This document shows positions 35,843-49,220 of a stretch of DNA of 64,000 bases, one piece after another (position 1 is the first letter of the stretch; every line of letters begins with the position of its first letter). The stretch is from Iris pallida. Lineage: Eukaryota > Streptophyta > Magnoliopsida > Asparagales > Iridaceae. A model generated the notes under the pieces. The model did no database searches, had not been told where the DNA came from, and worked only from the letters and a program-made list of their open reading frames with translations. The DNA is taken from assembly GCA_029216955.1 (NCBI GenBank), contig JANAVB010029819.1:30618204-30682203 (forward strand). Reading direction: 5' to 3'. A program made the translations under genes and the position numbers.

Positions 35843-38829
35843 CACAACAAGAAAAAAGGCTTTTTTTGACAGTTTTTCTCTATCAAGAAATGGGTATCTT
35901 GACGGTTGCGAATCCGTCGAGTAGGCCAGAATCAAGAAAAGTCCCCACCTTTTCTTGACGGTCGCTGATATAGCTTTTCGTGACGGTTTTTGGCCGTCAT
36001 ATGAAATAGTTTTCTTGACTGCTTTTAGCCATAAAAAAATAAGTTTTAAAAAACCGTCAATGTAGATGAAAACTTATTTTGACTCTGGCCTAGATGACGG
36101 TTAATAACTATCAAGAAATGAATATTTGCAGGAAAGTTAAGATATTTGTGATATTTTATAATCATCAAGACAAGCTAAATTTTGTGTAACATTTTTTAAT
36201 AATTATATATTATATATCAAACACATACATAATATCAATTATCCAGAACATCGTAAACATCAAAGAGCTATAATACACAATTTTTGTATTAATAATTATG
36301 TGCTCGTACACCATAATCTTTAATTCTAACGCATCTAAAAAACAAAAGTATATGCGGCTTTTACAACATCTAAAACATCCAAAACCTATATTTATACAAG
36401 TAAACCAAAATACATTTGAATCTGGACCACATCCATCCCATCATAGTATAACCTTCATTTTCTATGTAGCTCCTGAGAGAACAAGAGAAATAGATTTCAT
36501 CATTATGTGTGTTTGTACAAACTGATATCAAATGTATCAGAGATTTAATTTTTTTAGCATATATTAACTGTATCAAAGAACAAGTTTATAAAAATTTGCA
36601 TGCATTAATGGGAAATTTATATTATGTGTCAATTATCAGAGTATATATATCAAGTATACTAGTCCTGGTATCAGTGAATTATATCAGAGTATATCAAGTG
36701 TACGAATGTCTGGTACCATCCATATATAGCATTTACAATGTACACTTTATAGGTGTTTAGTAGAGTATCAAGTTTGGAAAAAATTTATGTATCAGTGAAC
36801 CAAGTGTACGTGTGTGTTGTTGGCAGATGTGTACAGCAGGAGAAAATTAAACCTTATTGTTGGGCCTTGCTGAGTGCTCTAGTCCTAAATGTTGCCGTGT
36901 TAATATAAATAAACCAACATGCTACATCAGTTAAGACAAAGAAAGGCAATTTGATTTATTTTAAATATCGTATATTATATACATCTTCTCTTGAATGATT
37001 AAAATAATATTAAACTCCAACTTATTATTAGTATGTAGATAAAAATCTTTAAGATCAAGTTCCTAAGTAAATGCTCAAAAATCAAATATGATGGAAAAAT
37101 AGAATTAGACAGGCACTATATAACACTATTGCGACACTAAACCAAACTGTTGAATTACAACTAATTAACTTTCCCAAAAGACTATCAACTATTTGTAGTC
37201 AACAAATATATCACTCTTCTGATTCTACAATCTTGACATAAATTACTAAATACATCAAATATGCAATTAAATTATAATCGAAAAATAATTCCCAATACAT
37301 CAGATATGCAACATCATGTAAGGTTTATATACCAAAGAAATTAAGTTTGGTTCTGGTTCAATATACATGGAGTTGCTAACCACTTCAATATATATCAAGT
37401 TCAAAAGAAGAAGAAGAAGAAGCAAGAAAGAAATTCAAGACTTTACTTGTTACCAGTATGTAGTTTATAATCAAGGAAAAATTAAATGTAGATATATGTA
37501 GTTAAGGGCTTTCCTATAATTGGTCAAAATTCTACTTTTTACCATTTTCTTTCAAAGACATTTGGGTGAATAAACGTCCCAATAAATACAAAGTTAAAGA
37601 TATTTGACAAACAAGTCATACCTCAGCTCTGATATCAACAAGAACAACATAGAAGCAAATAATTTCATTTCCTCACCTTCGCTCTCCTCCTTTTTCGTTA
37701 ACATGCCTTAAGCAAAGGAATGTCCAGCTTCAGATGTATCATCATAGTAAAAATAAGGATAATGCATGAAGTCTGATTCATATATCACTCGAGTAAGGTC
37801 TATCGACCATAGAAAAATATAATTTGGTTAAGAGGGAACAAGAATCGAACCTGACAACAGCTTTCCAAGAAATTAAAAATATACATATTGAACAAAATGT
37901 GGAAATGAATGTCATTTGTAGTAGTTACAGAGCTCTCCAGTCTTGATACGAGTATCATGAAAATAAAATAATCTAATTTGATACATGCTCAGGCAAGGAG
38001 GTATTATTTTTATTTGATACTAATATAGCAATTAAAAGAATCTTTACAAAAGGATCATCTAATTGTTGTTTGAAAAAATAGTATCAACTGTAAGGGTTTC
38101 CATAGACATTGAAGTACTCTACATACAAGTTCCTTGGAATTGAAAATTAATCACTAGTAGATTTATGTATGTTGTTATGCTTCCTACTTTCATTCACTCA
38201 TCATCACTCCCAAATACCTGTTGCTGCATCACTGTCTAGCTACTAGAAATCCCATTCACCCCTCTTACTGACACATACTCAAAATTCCTGGACACACACA
38301 AGAACATAGCAAAAAATAGGCACTAATACATGTTTTTAATTCCTACACTATGTAATAATTGACACGAAAATCATACCTACAACTCTAGCAACGGCACATT
38401 TAGTTTTTACTGTTTGCTAAAGCCTCATGTTTGTCTTTGCCCATATCTAATTTTCAATCTCAAGTGAAATGATGTGACTTATTATAAATTGTTAGTCCCT
38501 TCTCTCACAAACTATGTACATGAGGTCCACCACTTAGTTTCTCCAAATTTCTATGAATTAAAGAATGAAAGTTACTATAAATGCTCGTATATAGTTTAGT
38601 GCCAAACATTACATCAGGTTTGTGTCTGTCTTTATCCATATCTTACCTATAATTTCAAGCAAAATGATCTGAGTTGTCCTTGTTTCCATAAACTATGTAC
38701 ATGAGCACCACTAAGTATCTGAATTTAACTTGGGATAACCAAAAATGCAAGACAACAGATCTGGCAATAAATTTATCAAAGATATGCACTAGATTAGCAT
38801 AATGACAAATATGATTAAGAAAAAAAAAG

Positions 38830-41541
38830 AAGCTCGGACCATGAGAGCACCAAGTCAAGAAGAGCACAAAGGGCCTCTTGCTCTCTGCAGGTTCAACAGA
38901 GTAATCTTCCTCGGTGGCCTGACCACAATTTACTTTTTGCTAACTAATTGTCCTGCAAGAGATCCAAAGCACCTAGTAAAGTTAAAACCTAAATCCTCAG
39001 AGTCGTAGCTCAATATTTCCTTCATATTCTTCATACATATTCAAGTGTCCTCAAGACAACGCATCTCTTGTACCAACCGTAATAAATATGAGCGCGACCA
39101 AAATCCAATAAATGATAATTATGCTGCAGAATCAATAGCAGAACCAAGTCATGATCAAAGAAACTTACCATATTTAACAAAACAAAAAGAGAATAACTAA
39201 GTAGCTGATGTTGAAATGATCCAACCTACATGAACACAATGAACTGCAATCCAAGTGCAAAAAATACTGCAAAAGTTAACACGTTAAAGTTATTTTATTA
39301 ACGATGTCCTAGCAATGCCAAAATAATAGGAGAGACTCAGAGAGTAGATAGTAACATTTTCAAGTACCCTACGCTGTTATTAGCATTTTTTTAAAGTAGC
39401 TACGCCTTCAAGATAAGTCATGTTTTTGTTTCTTAAAAACAATAAAAAAACCCCTCCAAATATTGATAATCTGATAGACTGATACTTCATTTTAAAGGGT
39501 ATAGTATAATATTGGTCTTTCCCTGATAGAATTTTCTCCAACAACAACTATAGTTTAATATGTAAGACAAGTGATCTACAACAAAGAAAACACCTGATGA
39601 AAATGCACAATATTTGGAAGCTTTAAGTTAAAGAAGATTGAGCACCTGATAATATTACTAAGCGAGTACTCTCAGATAGCAATAACTAAAATACACTTGC
39701 ATGACATTAGTTCAAGTTCTACCTTAAAGGTGCTTTATATCACATTTAGTAGTTCCAATATAATATATTATCTAATAATTTAACTTTGATAGTGCTCCAA
39801 AATAAGTAACCCCTTCTGAAATTCGTATGTGTAAGGAAGGTGTATGATTGTATCTCAAATAACAGAAGCTGAGTTTCAACTGACATCTTCTTGCAACATG
39901 AATGAATTTTTCCATCTCTGACTACCATTGGAATTATTAGATAGTATATCTTATAAATGAAAACTAAACATCAATTGGACAAATATCTAAAGATATAAGC
40001 ATTTATGCAGTCTTATCTAGTCAAATACTTGAATAGTGAGCAAAGATCAATACCACATCCAACAATTTCTCGCAGTACCTCCAGGCCCTAAATGATGGAA
40101 CAAGTAACGTTAATTACTAATTATTATGAACATCATGAAAATTCATAGAGAAAAGAAGGAAATATATATAACCTTTCCTGACAAACCCTTAGTAGTAGAA
40201 TGAGCAATCCCACTTGTGTATAGTAGGAACTAATTGAGGATACTATGGATGCAAATCCGTACTCGATTCAAATATGAACTATACTGTGTGCCAATCTCAA
40301 GAACTCTCCACGCTATTATTGATTTCAATTTTGAAGAACGGCAAATAATTCGTGTATAATTACTGTTACGGAAAGGTCTCGATGTAATCAGAGGCCTTGC
40401 GAGCCTCTGAAGAAATATCTTGCGTACGTTCCTTCTCATTCCTAAATAATTTATGGTGCGTACGTTTCTTCTTATTGCACACATCACAACTAAGACATTT
40501 CAACGAAGACCATTCCTACTGTGTTGAGTAAAGAGCGAAAGAGAATTCAAGTGTGTACCTGAGCCATGATCGGCTCATCGTACTGTACCTTGATCCTCTC
40601 TACATCGTACTTGTGAACGACGAGAATTGGAACATCGAATAATTTTGAATCCAGAATAAGATCGAAATCAAAGAAGAAGATGGGGTGGTCGGAGAGGAAG
40701 GGGCCGGGGGAAGGGGGTAGGGGAGAGGCCGATGGACTCGAGAAGGAAGTCAAACTCGTTGACAGAGTGATAGGAGAGGTGCGTCCGGAGGAGGCGGGGG
40801 GTAGGGGTAGGAGGAGAGGGAGAGGATCTGGAAGAGAAGGAGGGAGAGGGAGTAGGGGGAGTTGGAAGCGATGTGGTCGAAGAAGGAGAAGGAAAGGGAC
40901 CGCATGGAGTGGTCAGGGCCGATCGAGCCTCTTTTAGGGCACAACTACGATGGCGGTAGCAGATGTTCTTCAGCTTTGGTAGGGACAGAGTGGTGGTGGT
41001 GGCGATCGAGAGGAGACAGAAGAGAGGGAGGAGGAGGTGGTAGTGGTGGTGGTGGTAGTGGTGGTGGTGGTGGCTACATCACGCATGGCTTGTTTAGGGT
41101 TTTAAGAGGGGGAATGGGATTTAGGGTTTCTTCTTCTTTTCTTCTACTTCTTTTCTTCTTTTCTTTTTTGAGTTTTTCTTTCTCAGAGGTAGGTTAAAAG
41201 AAGAAGATGAAGAGGATTTTTTTGAAATAAGGTTTTTAGATCGAGAGAAAGTTCGTTGGGTTCCTCAATTAAAGAGAACCACAACCGTCAACAATTATAA
41301 ACGGTTTGAAAAATTACTAAAATGGCAGCTAAAAATCCTGCCAAAATTTTGGCACATACATTGGTTGAAGTTTATCACCAAATCGTCAATAAGTAAAATG
41401 ATGTTTCTTGACGGATCGTTCAAAACCGTCAACTATTGGGGTATAAATTTTCTAAATTAACATAAAAAGTGTCCTTTCTTGACGTAAGGCTAAAACCCTC
41501 AAGATAACCTATTTTCTTACCATATTTAACAAAACAAAAAG
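38830..41541 (+). repeat. CACTA internal tandem unit 1
   Basis: First of three direct repeats, starting aagctcggaccatgag. It contains exon-like blocks and one captured exon (40559-41096). The unit ends in attttctt plus a 23-bp piece, accatatttaac followed by aaaacaaaaag, which also occurs inside the unit at about 39167-39189. Confidence 0.92.
40559..41096 (-). pseudogene. Captured exon (mTERF-like?), CACTA unit 1
   Basis: Same captured first exon as 15217-15739. ATG at 41096 (minus), Thr/Ser-rich run, broken middle, then FLSDHPIFFFDFDLILDS in one frame, and a CAG|GTAC donor at 40559. Not functional. Confidence 0.4.
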
Positions 41542-44258
41542 AAGCTCGGACCATGAGAGCACCAAGTCAAGAAGAGCACAAAGGGCCTCTTGCTCTCTGC
41601 AGGTTCAACAGAGTAATCTTCCTCGGTGGCCTGACCACAATTTACTTTTTGCTAACTAATTGTCCTGTAAGAGATCCAAAGCACCTAGTAAAGTTAAAAC
41701 CTAAATCCTCAGAGTCGTAGCTCAATATTTCCTTCATATTCTTCATCCATATTCAAGTGTCCTCAAGACAACGCATCTCTTGTACCAACCGTAATAAATA
41801 TGAGCGCGACCAAAATCCTATAAATGATAATTATGCTGCAGAATCAATAGCAGAACCAAGTCATGATCAAAGAAACTTACCATATTTAACAAAACAAAAA
41901 GAGAATAACTAAGTAGCTGATGTTGAAATGATCCAACCTACATGAACACAATGAACTGCAATCCAAGTGCAAAAAATACTGCAAAAGTTAACACGTTAAA
42001 GTTATTTTATTAACGATGTCCTAGCAATGCCAAAATAATAGGAGAGACTCAGAGAGTAGATAGTAACATTTTCAAGTACCTTACGCTGTTATTAGCATTT
42101 TTTTAAAGTAGCTACGCCTTCAAGATAAGTCATGTTTTTGTTTCTTAAAAACAATAAAAAAACCCCTCCAAATATTGATAATCTGATAGACTGATACTTC
42201 ATTTTAAAGGGTATAGTATAATATTGGTCTTTCCCTGATAGAATTTTCTCCAACAACAACTATAGTTTAATATGTAAGACAAGTGATCTACAACAAAGAA
42301 AACACCTGATGAAAATGCACAATATTTGGAAGCTTTAAGTTAAAGAAGATTGAGCACCTGATAATATTACTAAGCGAGTACTCTCAGATAGCAATAACTA
42401 AAATACACTTGCATGACATTAGTTCAAGTTCTACCTTAAAGCTGCTTTATATCACATTTAGTAGTTCCAATATAATATATTATCTAATAATTTAACTTTG
42501 ATAGTGCTCCAAAATAAGTAACCCCTTCTGAAATTCGTATGTGTAAGGAAGGTGTATGATTATATCTCAAATAACAGAAGCTGAGTTTCAACTGACATCT
42601 TCTTGCAACATGAATGAATTTTTCCATCTCTGACTACCATTGGAATTATTAGATAGTATATCTTATAAATGACAACTAAACATCAATTGGACAAATATCT
42701 AAAGATATAAGCATTTATGCAGTCTTATCTAGTCAAATACTTGAATAGTGAGCAAAGATCAATACCACATCCAACAATTTCTCGCAGTACCTCCAGGCCC
42801 TAAATGATGGAACAAGTAACGTTAATTACTAATTATTATGAACATCATGAAAATTCATAGAGAAAAGAAGGAAATATATATAACCTTTCCTGACAAACCC
42901 TTAGTAGTAGAATGAGCAATCCCACTTGTGTATAGTAGGAACTAATTGAGGATACTATGGATGCAAATCCGTACTCGATTCAAATATGAACTATACTGTG
43001 TGTCAATCTCAAGAATTCTCCACGCTATTATTGATTTAAATTTTGAAGAGACGGCAAATAATTCGTGTATAATTACTGTTACGGAAAGGTCTCGATGTAA
43101 TCAGAGGCCTTGCGAGCCTCTGAAGAAATATCTTGCGTACGTTCCTTCTCATTCCTAAATAATTTATGGTGCGTACGTTTCTTCTTATTGCACACATCAC
43201 AACTAAGACATTTCAACGAAGACCATTCCTACTGTGTTGAGTAAAGAGCGAAAGAGAATTCAAGTGTGTACCTGAGCCATGGTCGGCTCGTCGTACTGTA
43301 CCTTGATCCTCTCTACATCGTACTTGTGAACGACGAGAATTGGAACATCGAATAATTTTGAATCCAGAATAAGATCGAAATCAAAGAAGAAGATGGGGTG
43401 GTCGGAGAGGAAGGGGCCGGGGGGAAGGGGGTAGGGGAGAGGCCGATGGACTCGAGGAGGAAGTCAAACTCGTTGACAGAGTGATAGGAGAGGTGCGTCC
43501 GGAGGAGGCGGGGGGTAGGGGTAGGAGGAGAGGGAGAGGATCTGGAAGAGAAGGAGGGAGAGGGAGTAGGGGGAGTTGGAAGCGATGTGGTCGAAGAAGG
43601 AGAAGGAAAGGGACCGCATGGACTGGTCAGGGCCGATCGAGCCTCTTTTAGGGCACAACTACGATGGCGGTAGCAGATGTTCTTCAGCTTTGGTAGGGAC
43701 AGAGTGGTGGTGGTGGCGATCGAGAGGAGACAGAAGAGAGGGAGGAGGAGGTGGTAGTGGTGGTGGTGGTAGTGGTGGTGGTGGTGGCTACATCACGCAT
43801 GGCTTGTTTAGGGTTTTAAGAGGGGGAATGGGATTTAGGGTTTCTTCTTCTTCTTTTCTTCTACTTCTTTTCTTCTTTTCTTTTTTGAGTTTTTCTTTCT
43901 CAGAGGTAGGTTAAAAGAAGAAGATGAAGAGGATTTTTTTGAAATAAGGTTTTTAGATCGAGAGAAAGTTCGTTGGGTTCCTCAATTAAAGAGAACCACA
44001 ACCGTCAACAATTATAAACGGTTTGAAAAATTACTAAAATGGCAGCTAAAAATCCTGCCAAAATTTTGGCACATACATTGGTTGAAGTTTATCACCAAAT
44101 CGTCAATAAGTAAAATAATGTTTCTTGACGGATCGTTCAAAACCGTCAACTATTGGGGTATAAATTTTCTAAATTAACATAAAAAGTGTCCTTTCTTGTC
44201 GTAAGGCTAAAACCCTCAAGATAACCTATTTTCTTACCATATTTAACAAAACAAAAAG
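41542..44258 (+). repeat. CACTA internal tandem unit 2
   Basis: Second direct repeat, 2717 bp, nearly identical to units 1 and 3. It ends with the same attttctt plus 23-bp filler join. Confidence 0.92.
43272..43800 (-). pseudogene. Captured exon (mTERF-like?), CACTA unit 2
   Basis: Copy of the same exon with ATG at 43800 (minus) and donor at 43272. The frame is broken as in unit 1. Confidence 0.4.
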
Positions 44259-46942
44259 AAGCTCGGACCATGAGAGCACCAAGTCAAGAAGAGCACAAAG
44301 GGCCTCTTGCTCTCTGCAGGTTCAACAGAGTAATCTTCCTCGGTGGCCTGACCACAATTTACTTTTTGCTAACTAATTGTCCTGCAAGAGATCCAAAGCA
44401 CCTAGTAAAGTTAAAACCTAAATCCTCAGAGTCATAGCTCAATATTTCCTTCATATTCTTCATCCATATTCAAGTGTCCTCAAGACAACGCATCTCTTGT
44501 ACCAACCGTAATAAATATGAGCGCGACCAAAATCCAATAAATGATAATTATGCTGCAGAATCAATAGCAGAACCAAGTCATGATCACAGAAACTTACCAT
44601 ATTTAACAAAACAAAAAGAGAATAACTAAGTAGCTGATGTTGAAATGATCCAACCTACATGAACACAATGAACTGCAATCCAAGTGCAAAAAATACTGCA
44701 AAAGTTAACACGTTAAAGTTATTTTATTAACGATGTCCTAGCAATGCCAAAATAATAGGAGAGACTCAGAGAGTAGATAGTAACATTTTCAAGTACCTTA
44801 CGCTGTTATTAGCATTTTTTAAAGTAGCTACGCCTTCAAGATAAGTCATGTTTTTGTTTCTTAAAAACAATAAAAAAAACCTTCCAAATATTGATAATCT
44901 GATAGACTGATACTTCATTTTAAAGGGTATAGTATAATATTGGTCTTTCCCTGATAGAATTTTCTCCAACAACAACTATAGTTTAATATGTAAGACAAGT
45001 GATCTACAACAAAGAAAACACCTGATGAAAATGCACAATATTTGGAAGCTTTAAGTTAAAGAAGATTGAGCACCTGATAATATTACTAAGCGAGTACTCT
45101 CAGATAGCAATAACTAAAATACACTTGCATGACATTAGTTCAAGTTCTACCTTAAAGGTGCTTTATATCACATTTAGTAGTTCCAATATAATATATTATC
45201 TAATAATTTAACTTTGATAGTGCTCCAAAATAAGTAACCCCTTCTGAAATTCGTATGTGTAAGGAAGGTGTATGATTGTATCTCAAATAACAGAAGCTGA
45301 GTTTCAACTGACATCTTCTTGCAACATGAATGAATTTTTCCATCTCTGACTACCATTGGAATTATTAGATAGTATATCTTATAAATGACAACTAAACATC
45401 AATTGGACAAATATCTAAAGATATAAGCATTTATGCAGTCTTATCTAGTCAAATACTTGAATAGTGAGCAAAGATCAATACCACATCCAACAATTTCTCG
45501 CAGTACCTCCAGGCCCTAAATGATGGAACAAGTAACGTTAATTACTAATTATTATGAACATCATGAAAATTCATAGAGAAAAGAAGGAAATATATATAAC
45601 CTTTCCTGACAAACCCTTAGTAGTAGAATGAGCAATCCCACTTGTGTATAGTAGGAACTAATTGAGGATACTATGGATGCAAATCCGTACTCGATTCAAA
45701 TATGAACTATACTGTGTGCCAATCTCAAGAATTCTCCACGCTATTATTGATTTAAATTTTGAAGAACGGCAAATAATTCGTGTATAATTACTGTTACGGA
45801 AAGGTCTCGATGTAATCAGAGGCCTTGCGAGCCTCTGAAGAAATATCTTGCGTACGTTCCTTCTCATTCCTAAATAATTTATGGTGCGTACGTTTCTTCT
45901 TATTGCACACATCACAACTAAGACATTTCAACGAAGACTATTCCTACTGTGTTGAGTAAAGAGCGAAAGAGAATTCAAGTGTGTACCTGAGCCATGGTCG
46001 GCTCGTCGTACTGTACCTTGATCCTCTCTACATCGTACTTGTGAACGACGAGAATTGGAACATCGAATAATTTTGAATCCAGAATAAGATCGAAATCAAA
46101 GAAGAAGATGGGGTGGTCGGAGAGGAAGGGGCCGGGGGGAAGGGGGTAGGGGAGAGGCCGATGGACTCGAGGAGGAAGTCAAACTCGTTGACAGAGTGAT
46201 AGGAGAGGTGCATCCAGAGGAGGCGGGGGGTAGGGGTAGGAGGAGAGGGAGAGGATCTGGAAGAGAAGGAGGGAGAGGGAGTAGGGGGAGTTGGAAGCGA
46301 TGTGGTCGAAGAAGGAGAAGGAAAGGGACCGCATGGAGTGGTCAGGGCCGATCGAGCCTCTTTTAGGGCACAACTACGATGGCGGTAGCAGATGTTCTTC
46401 AGCTTTGGTAGGGACAGAGTGGTGGTTGTGGCGATCGAGAGGAGACAGAAGAGAGGGAGGAGGAGGTGGTAGTGGTGGTGGTGGTAGTGGTGGTGGTGGT
46501 GGCTACATCACGTATGGCTTGTTTAGGGTTTTAAGAGGGGGAATGGGATTTAGGGTTTCTTCTTCTTCTTTTCTTCTACTTCTTTTCTTTTTTGAGTTTT
46601 TCTTTCTCAGAGGTAGGTTAAAAGAAGAAGATGAAGAGGATTTTTTTGAAATAAGGTTTTTAGATCGAGAGAAAGTTCGTTGGGTTCCTCAATTAAAGAG
46701 AACCACAACCGTCAACAATTATAAACGGTTTGAAAAATTACTAAAATGGCAGCTAAAAATCCTGCCAAAATTTTGGCACATACATTGGTTGAAGTTTATC
46801 ACCAAATCGTCAATAAGTAAAATGATGTTTCTTGACGGATCGTTCAAAACCGTCAACTATTGGGGTATAAATTTTCTAAATTAACATAAAAAGTGTCCTT
46901 TCTTGACGTAAGGCTAAAACCCTCAAGATAACCTATTTTCTT
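44259..46942 (+). repeat. CACTA internal tandem unit 3
   Basis: Third direct repeat. It runs into the genuine right end of the CACTA element (attttcttgacggttttt) without the filler. It includes a 9-11 bp loss in the CT-rich leader of the captured exon relative to unit 2. Confidence 0.92.
45987..46515 (-). pseudogene. Captured exon (mTERF-like?), CACTA unit 3, start codon lost
   Basis: Copy of the same exon. The start codon is changed to ATA at 46515 (plus strand reads cgtatgg where the others read cgcatgg). One minus-strand frame gives HLSYHSVNEFDFLLESIGLS, the piece that most resembles an mTERF repeat. Confidence 0.4.
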
Positions 46943-47001
46943 GACGGTTTTTTACGACCGTCAAGAAATAAACGTCAAGAAACGTTATTTTTCTTGTAGT
47001 G

Positions 47002-47639
47002 AATGATGCGATAGAGTTAATAGAAATGCTGGCTCAAGTACTATAACATGAGCCATCGCGCGGGCCTGGGGTTCAGAGTACACGTCGCGTCCTTAAAAGA
47101 TTCTAAGTCTTGGTCGATACCAAATTGGACTTTTGTCATGTCAACTAGAGCATCTCAAGTATTGGAAACCTGAAGCCATTCGATCAAGCCATCATCATCA
47201 AATTTTATTTCAGTACGACAAGACTGAGGAATACATCATGCCGTACGAATATTGTAAATTACAATAAAATATCCTAACGGCGTTGCTGTATATCGGATTT
47301 GAGATTTCCAAAATTTTTGCGTAGGTTGATGTTTTGGAATGTTAAACAATATTCCAGGAAAATATTAAAAATGATAGAGTTGCCCGAACATATGGGACGT
47401 TTATGAAAGTCATAATACCAAACGATTAAGGTTTCTAAGTCTACATAAATTGTAGCATCGAAATCATCCTCATCTGATAGTGGAGGGCTAAATAGACTTT
47501 TGAGTGAAGTATATGATGGGCCCTTTCGGCCAAAATAAACTATTTACACCTGTATGACAAAAGGGCCCTTTCGGCCAAAATAATTCTGACTTAAATAATC
47601 ATTTGAATATAGTCTAAGAATTTTTCTAAACATAAAGCA
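47002..47639 (-). pseudogene. 5' part of the copia post-pol ORF, copy 2
   Basis: Counterpart of 16237-16870 with the same degenerate YCN(L/I)-type start and a PGPR motif. It holds the paired GGGCCCTTTCGGCCAAAATA words near 47519 and 47564. Confidence 0.5.
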
Positions 47640-48511
47640 TTATGTCTTCAAAAATTCAAGGATGCCTAACTCGTAAGAAATAAACTTGTATCTGTCTTCA
47701 ACCAATAGTTTTGTGAAAATATCTGCCAACTGATAATCTGTGTCAATATATGCAAAACAGATATCCCTATGTTGTTGGTGATCAAGTAGGAAGTGATGAC
47801 GTATCTCAATGTGTTTAGTACTAGAGTGACATACAGGGTTTTTAGTCAGATTTATTGTGCTAGTATTGGCATAATAAATAGGAATCTTTGTGTATTGTCG
47901 ATTGTAGTCTTCTAAAGTTTGCTTCATCCATAAAATTTGTGCACAACAACGACCTGCAGTGATGTACTCGGCTTAAGCCATTGATAATGCAACATAATTT
48001 TATTTCTTGTTGAACCAAGAGACTAGAGCTTTATCAAGGAAATGACACGTATTGCTCGTACTTTTATTATCTACTTTGCATCCAGCAAAATCAATATCAG
48101 AATACCAAATTAGGTCAAATGATGCAGTTTTGGGATATAATGAGCCGACAGTAGAAGTACCATTAAGGTATCGAAAGATACGCTTAACTGCACATAACTG
48201 TGATTTTTTAGGGTTAGCTTGATATCTTGCACGTATGCAAACGTAAAATATAATATCAGGTTAACTAGTAGTTAAATATAATAAACTACTAATCATAACT
48301 TTATACTTACGCTGGTCAACTGGTTTGCCACTTTTATCAAGCTCAATTTTGGTTGATGTAGCCATTAAAGCCCTGATAGGCTTTGCTTTGTTGAAGTCAA
48401 ACTTTTGCAGCAAGTCCTTTGTGTACTTAGCTTAGTTGATGAAGGTTTCCTGAGTATTTTGTTTGATTTATAGTCGGAGGAAGTTGTAGAAGCATGAAAA
48501 AATTTCAGCAA
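47640..48511 (-). pseudogene. Ty1/copia pol remnant (RT C-terminus, RNase H), copy 2
   Basis: Counterpart of 16871-17741. The last frame (47927-47640) reads KNPVCHSSTKHIEIRHHF and QLADIFTKLLVEDRYKF. The conserved KPL has become KLL. Upstream blocks are broken as in copy 1. It is cut by the Tat LTR at 48512. Confidence 0.88.
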
Positions 48512-49196
48512 TGAAGCCCTATGCGCCCAAGCCAGTAAAGCTCTATGAGCCCAGCCAGTGAAGCTCTATGCGCCTAGCCAGTGAAGGTCCATGCGCCCAA
48601 GACTAGCACCCCCAAAAGGAGGGCGCATAACCTGAGACATGGGTATACGCCCAAGCCTGACTCGATCAAAGCCATGATCAAAATGTGTACCGAAGCGCAC
48701 GGTCACGTCAGTCCCCACGAGCAGTCGTGCACCGAATCATGCGGCCACGTCAACACCACGACCAATCCACGATCTCATAGCATGCATGCGCCTACACTCT
48801 ATGCGCCCAAGGCAGGACTATGCGCCCACATGAAAACCAGTGAGTTTCTTTTATGTGGGCGCATAAAATCATTTCAGCTCAAGAACGACAATAAAAGGGG
48901 GGCCTCATCCCTCTTCAAAGGACAGAACGAAGAGCATTTTCAAGAGCCAAATTGCTGTACTTCTTGCCAGTGAGCCGAAAGTTAGCAATTTTCTTAGGTT
49001 TTCTCCCACTTTTGTAATCGGAGTGCCACGGAGTAAAGGAACAACTGCCGCTCGATCTCCATTGTCCCACTCCCCAGAATTCTTTTTTGTACTTGGGGAT
49101 CCTCAGCGCAGGATCTCTCAGGCGTACTCGATTTATGGTGCCTTGCGCCAATAAAGAAAAGACAGCGTTTTCTTCTTCTTTCTTTGTGTGTGTCCA
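48512..49196 (+). repeat. 5' LTR of Tat-type Ty3 element, copy 2
   Basis: Counterpart of 17742-18424, TGAAGCCC to tgtcca, 685 bp, with the same TATGCGCCCAAG-like words. Confidence 0.75.
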
Positions 49197-49202
49197 TAAA
49201 AA

Positions 49203-49220
49203 TGGTAACTCTGCTGGGGA
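49203..49220 (+). promoter_or_regulatory. Primer binding site of Tat element, copy 2
   Basis: TGGTAACTCTGCTGGGGA, one substitution from copy 1 and from the usual Ogre/Tat form. Confidence 0.75.

Larger units (their letters stand above)
35843..47001. mobile_element. CACTA transposon with internal triplication, copy 2
   Basis: Same insertion as 10499-16236, flanked by AAT. The left terminus has decayed to CACAACAAGAAAA, while the right terminus TTTTCTTGTAGTG is intact. The length is 11.2 kb against 5.7 kb in copy 1 because a 2.7-kb right-hand block is present three times head to tail (38830, 41542 and 44259). The subterminal TTGACGGTTTT arrays sit only at the true outer ends. No transposase. 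Confidence 0.92.

Noticed and set aside
46291..46884. 197-aa plus frame with a Gly-rich run
   Set aside because: It is the complement of the captured exon and its leader. In the sister units a short indel ends the frame at about 112 aa.
38830..46942. Direct repeats considered as a CRISPR-like or satellite array
   Set aside because: Units are 2.7 kb, only three, and confined to a CACTA element in a plant genome.
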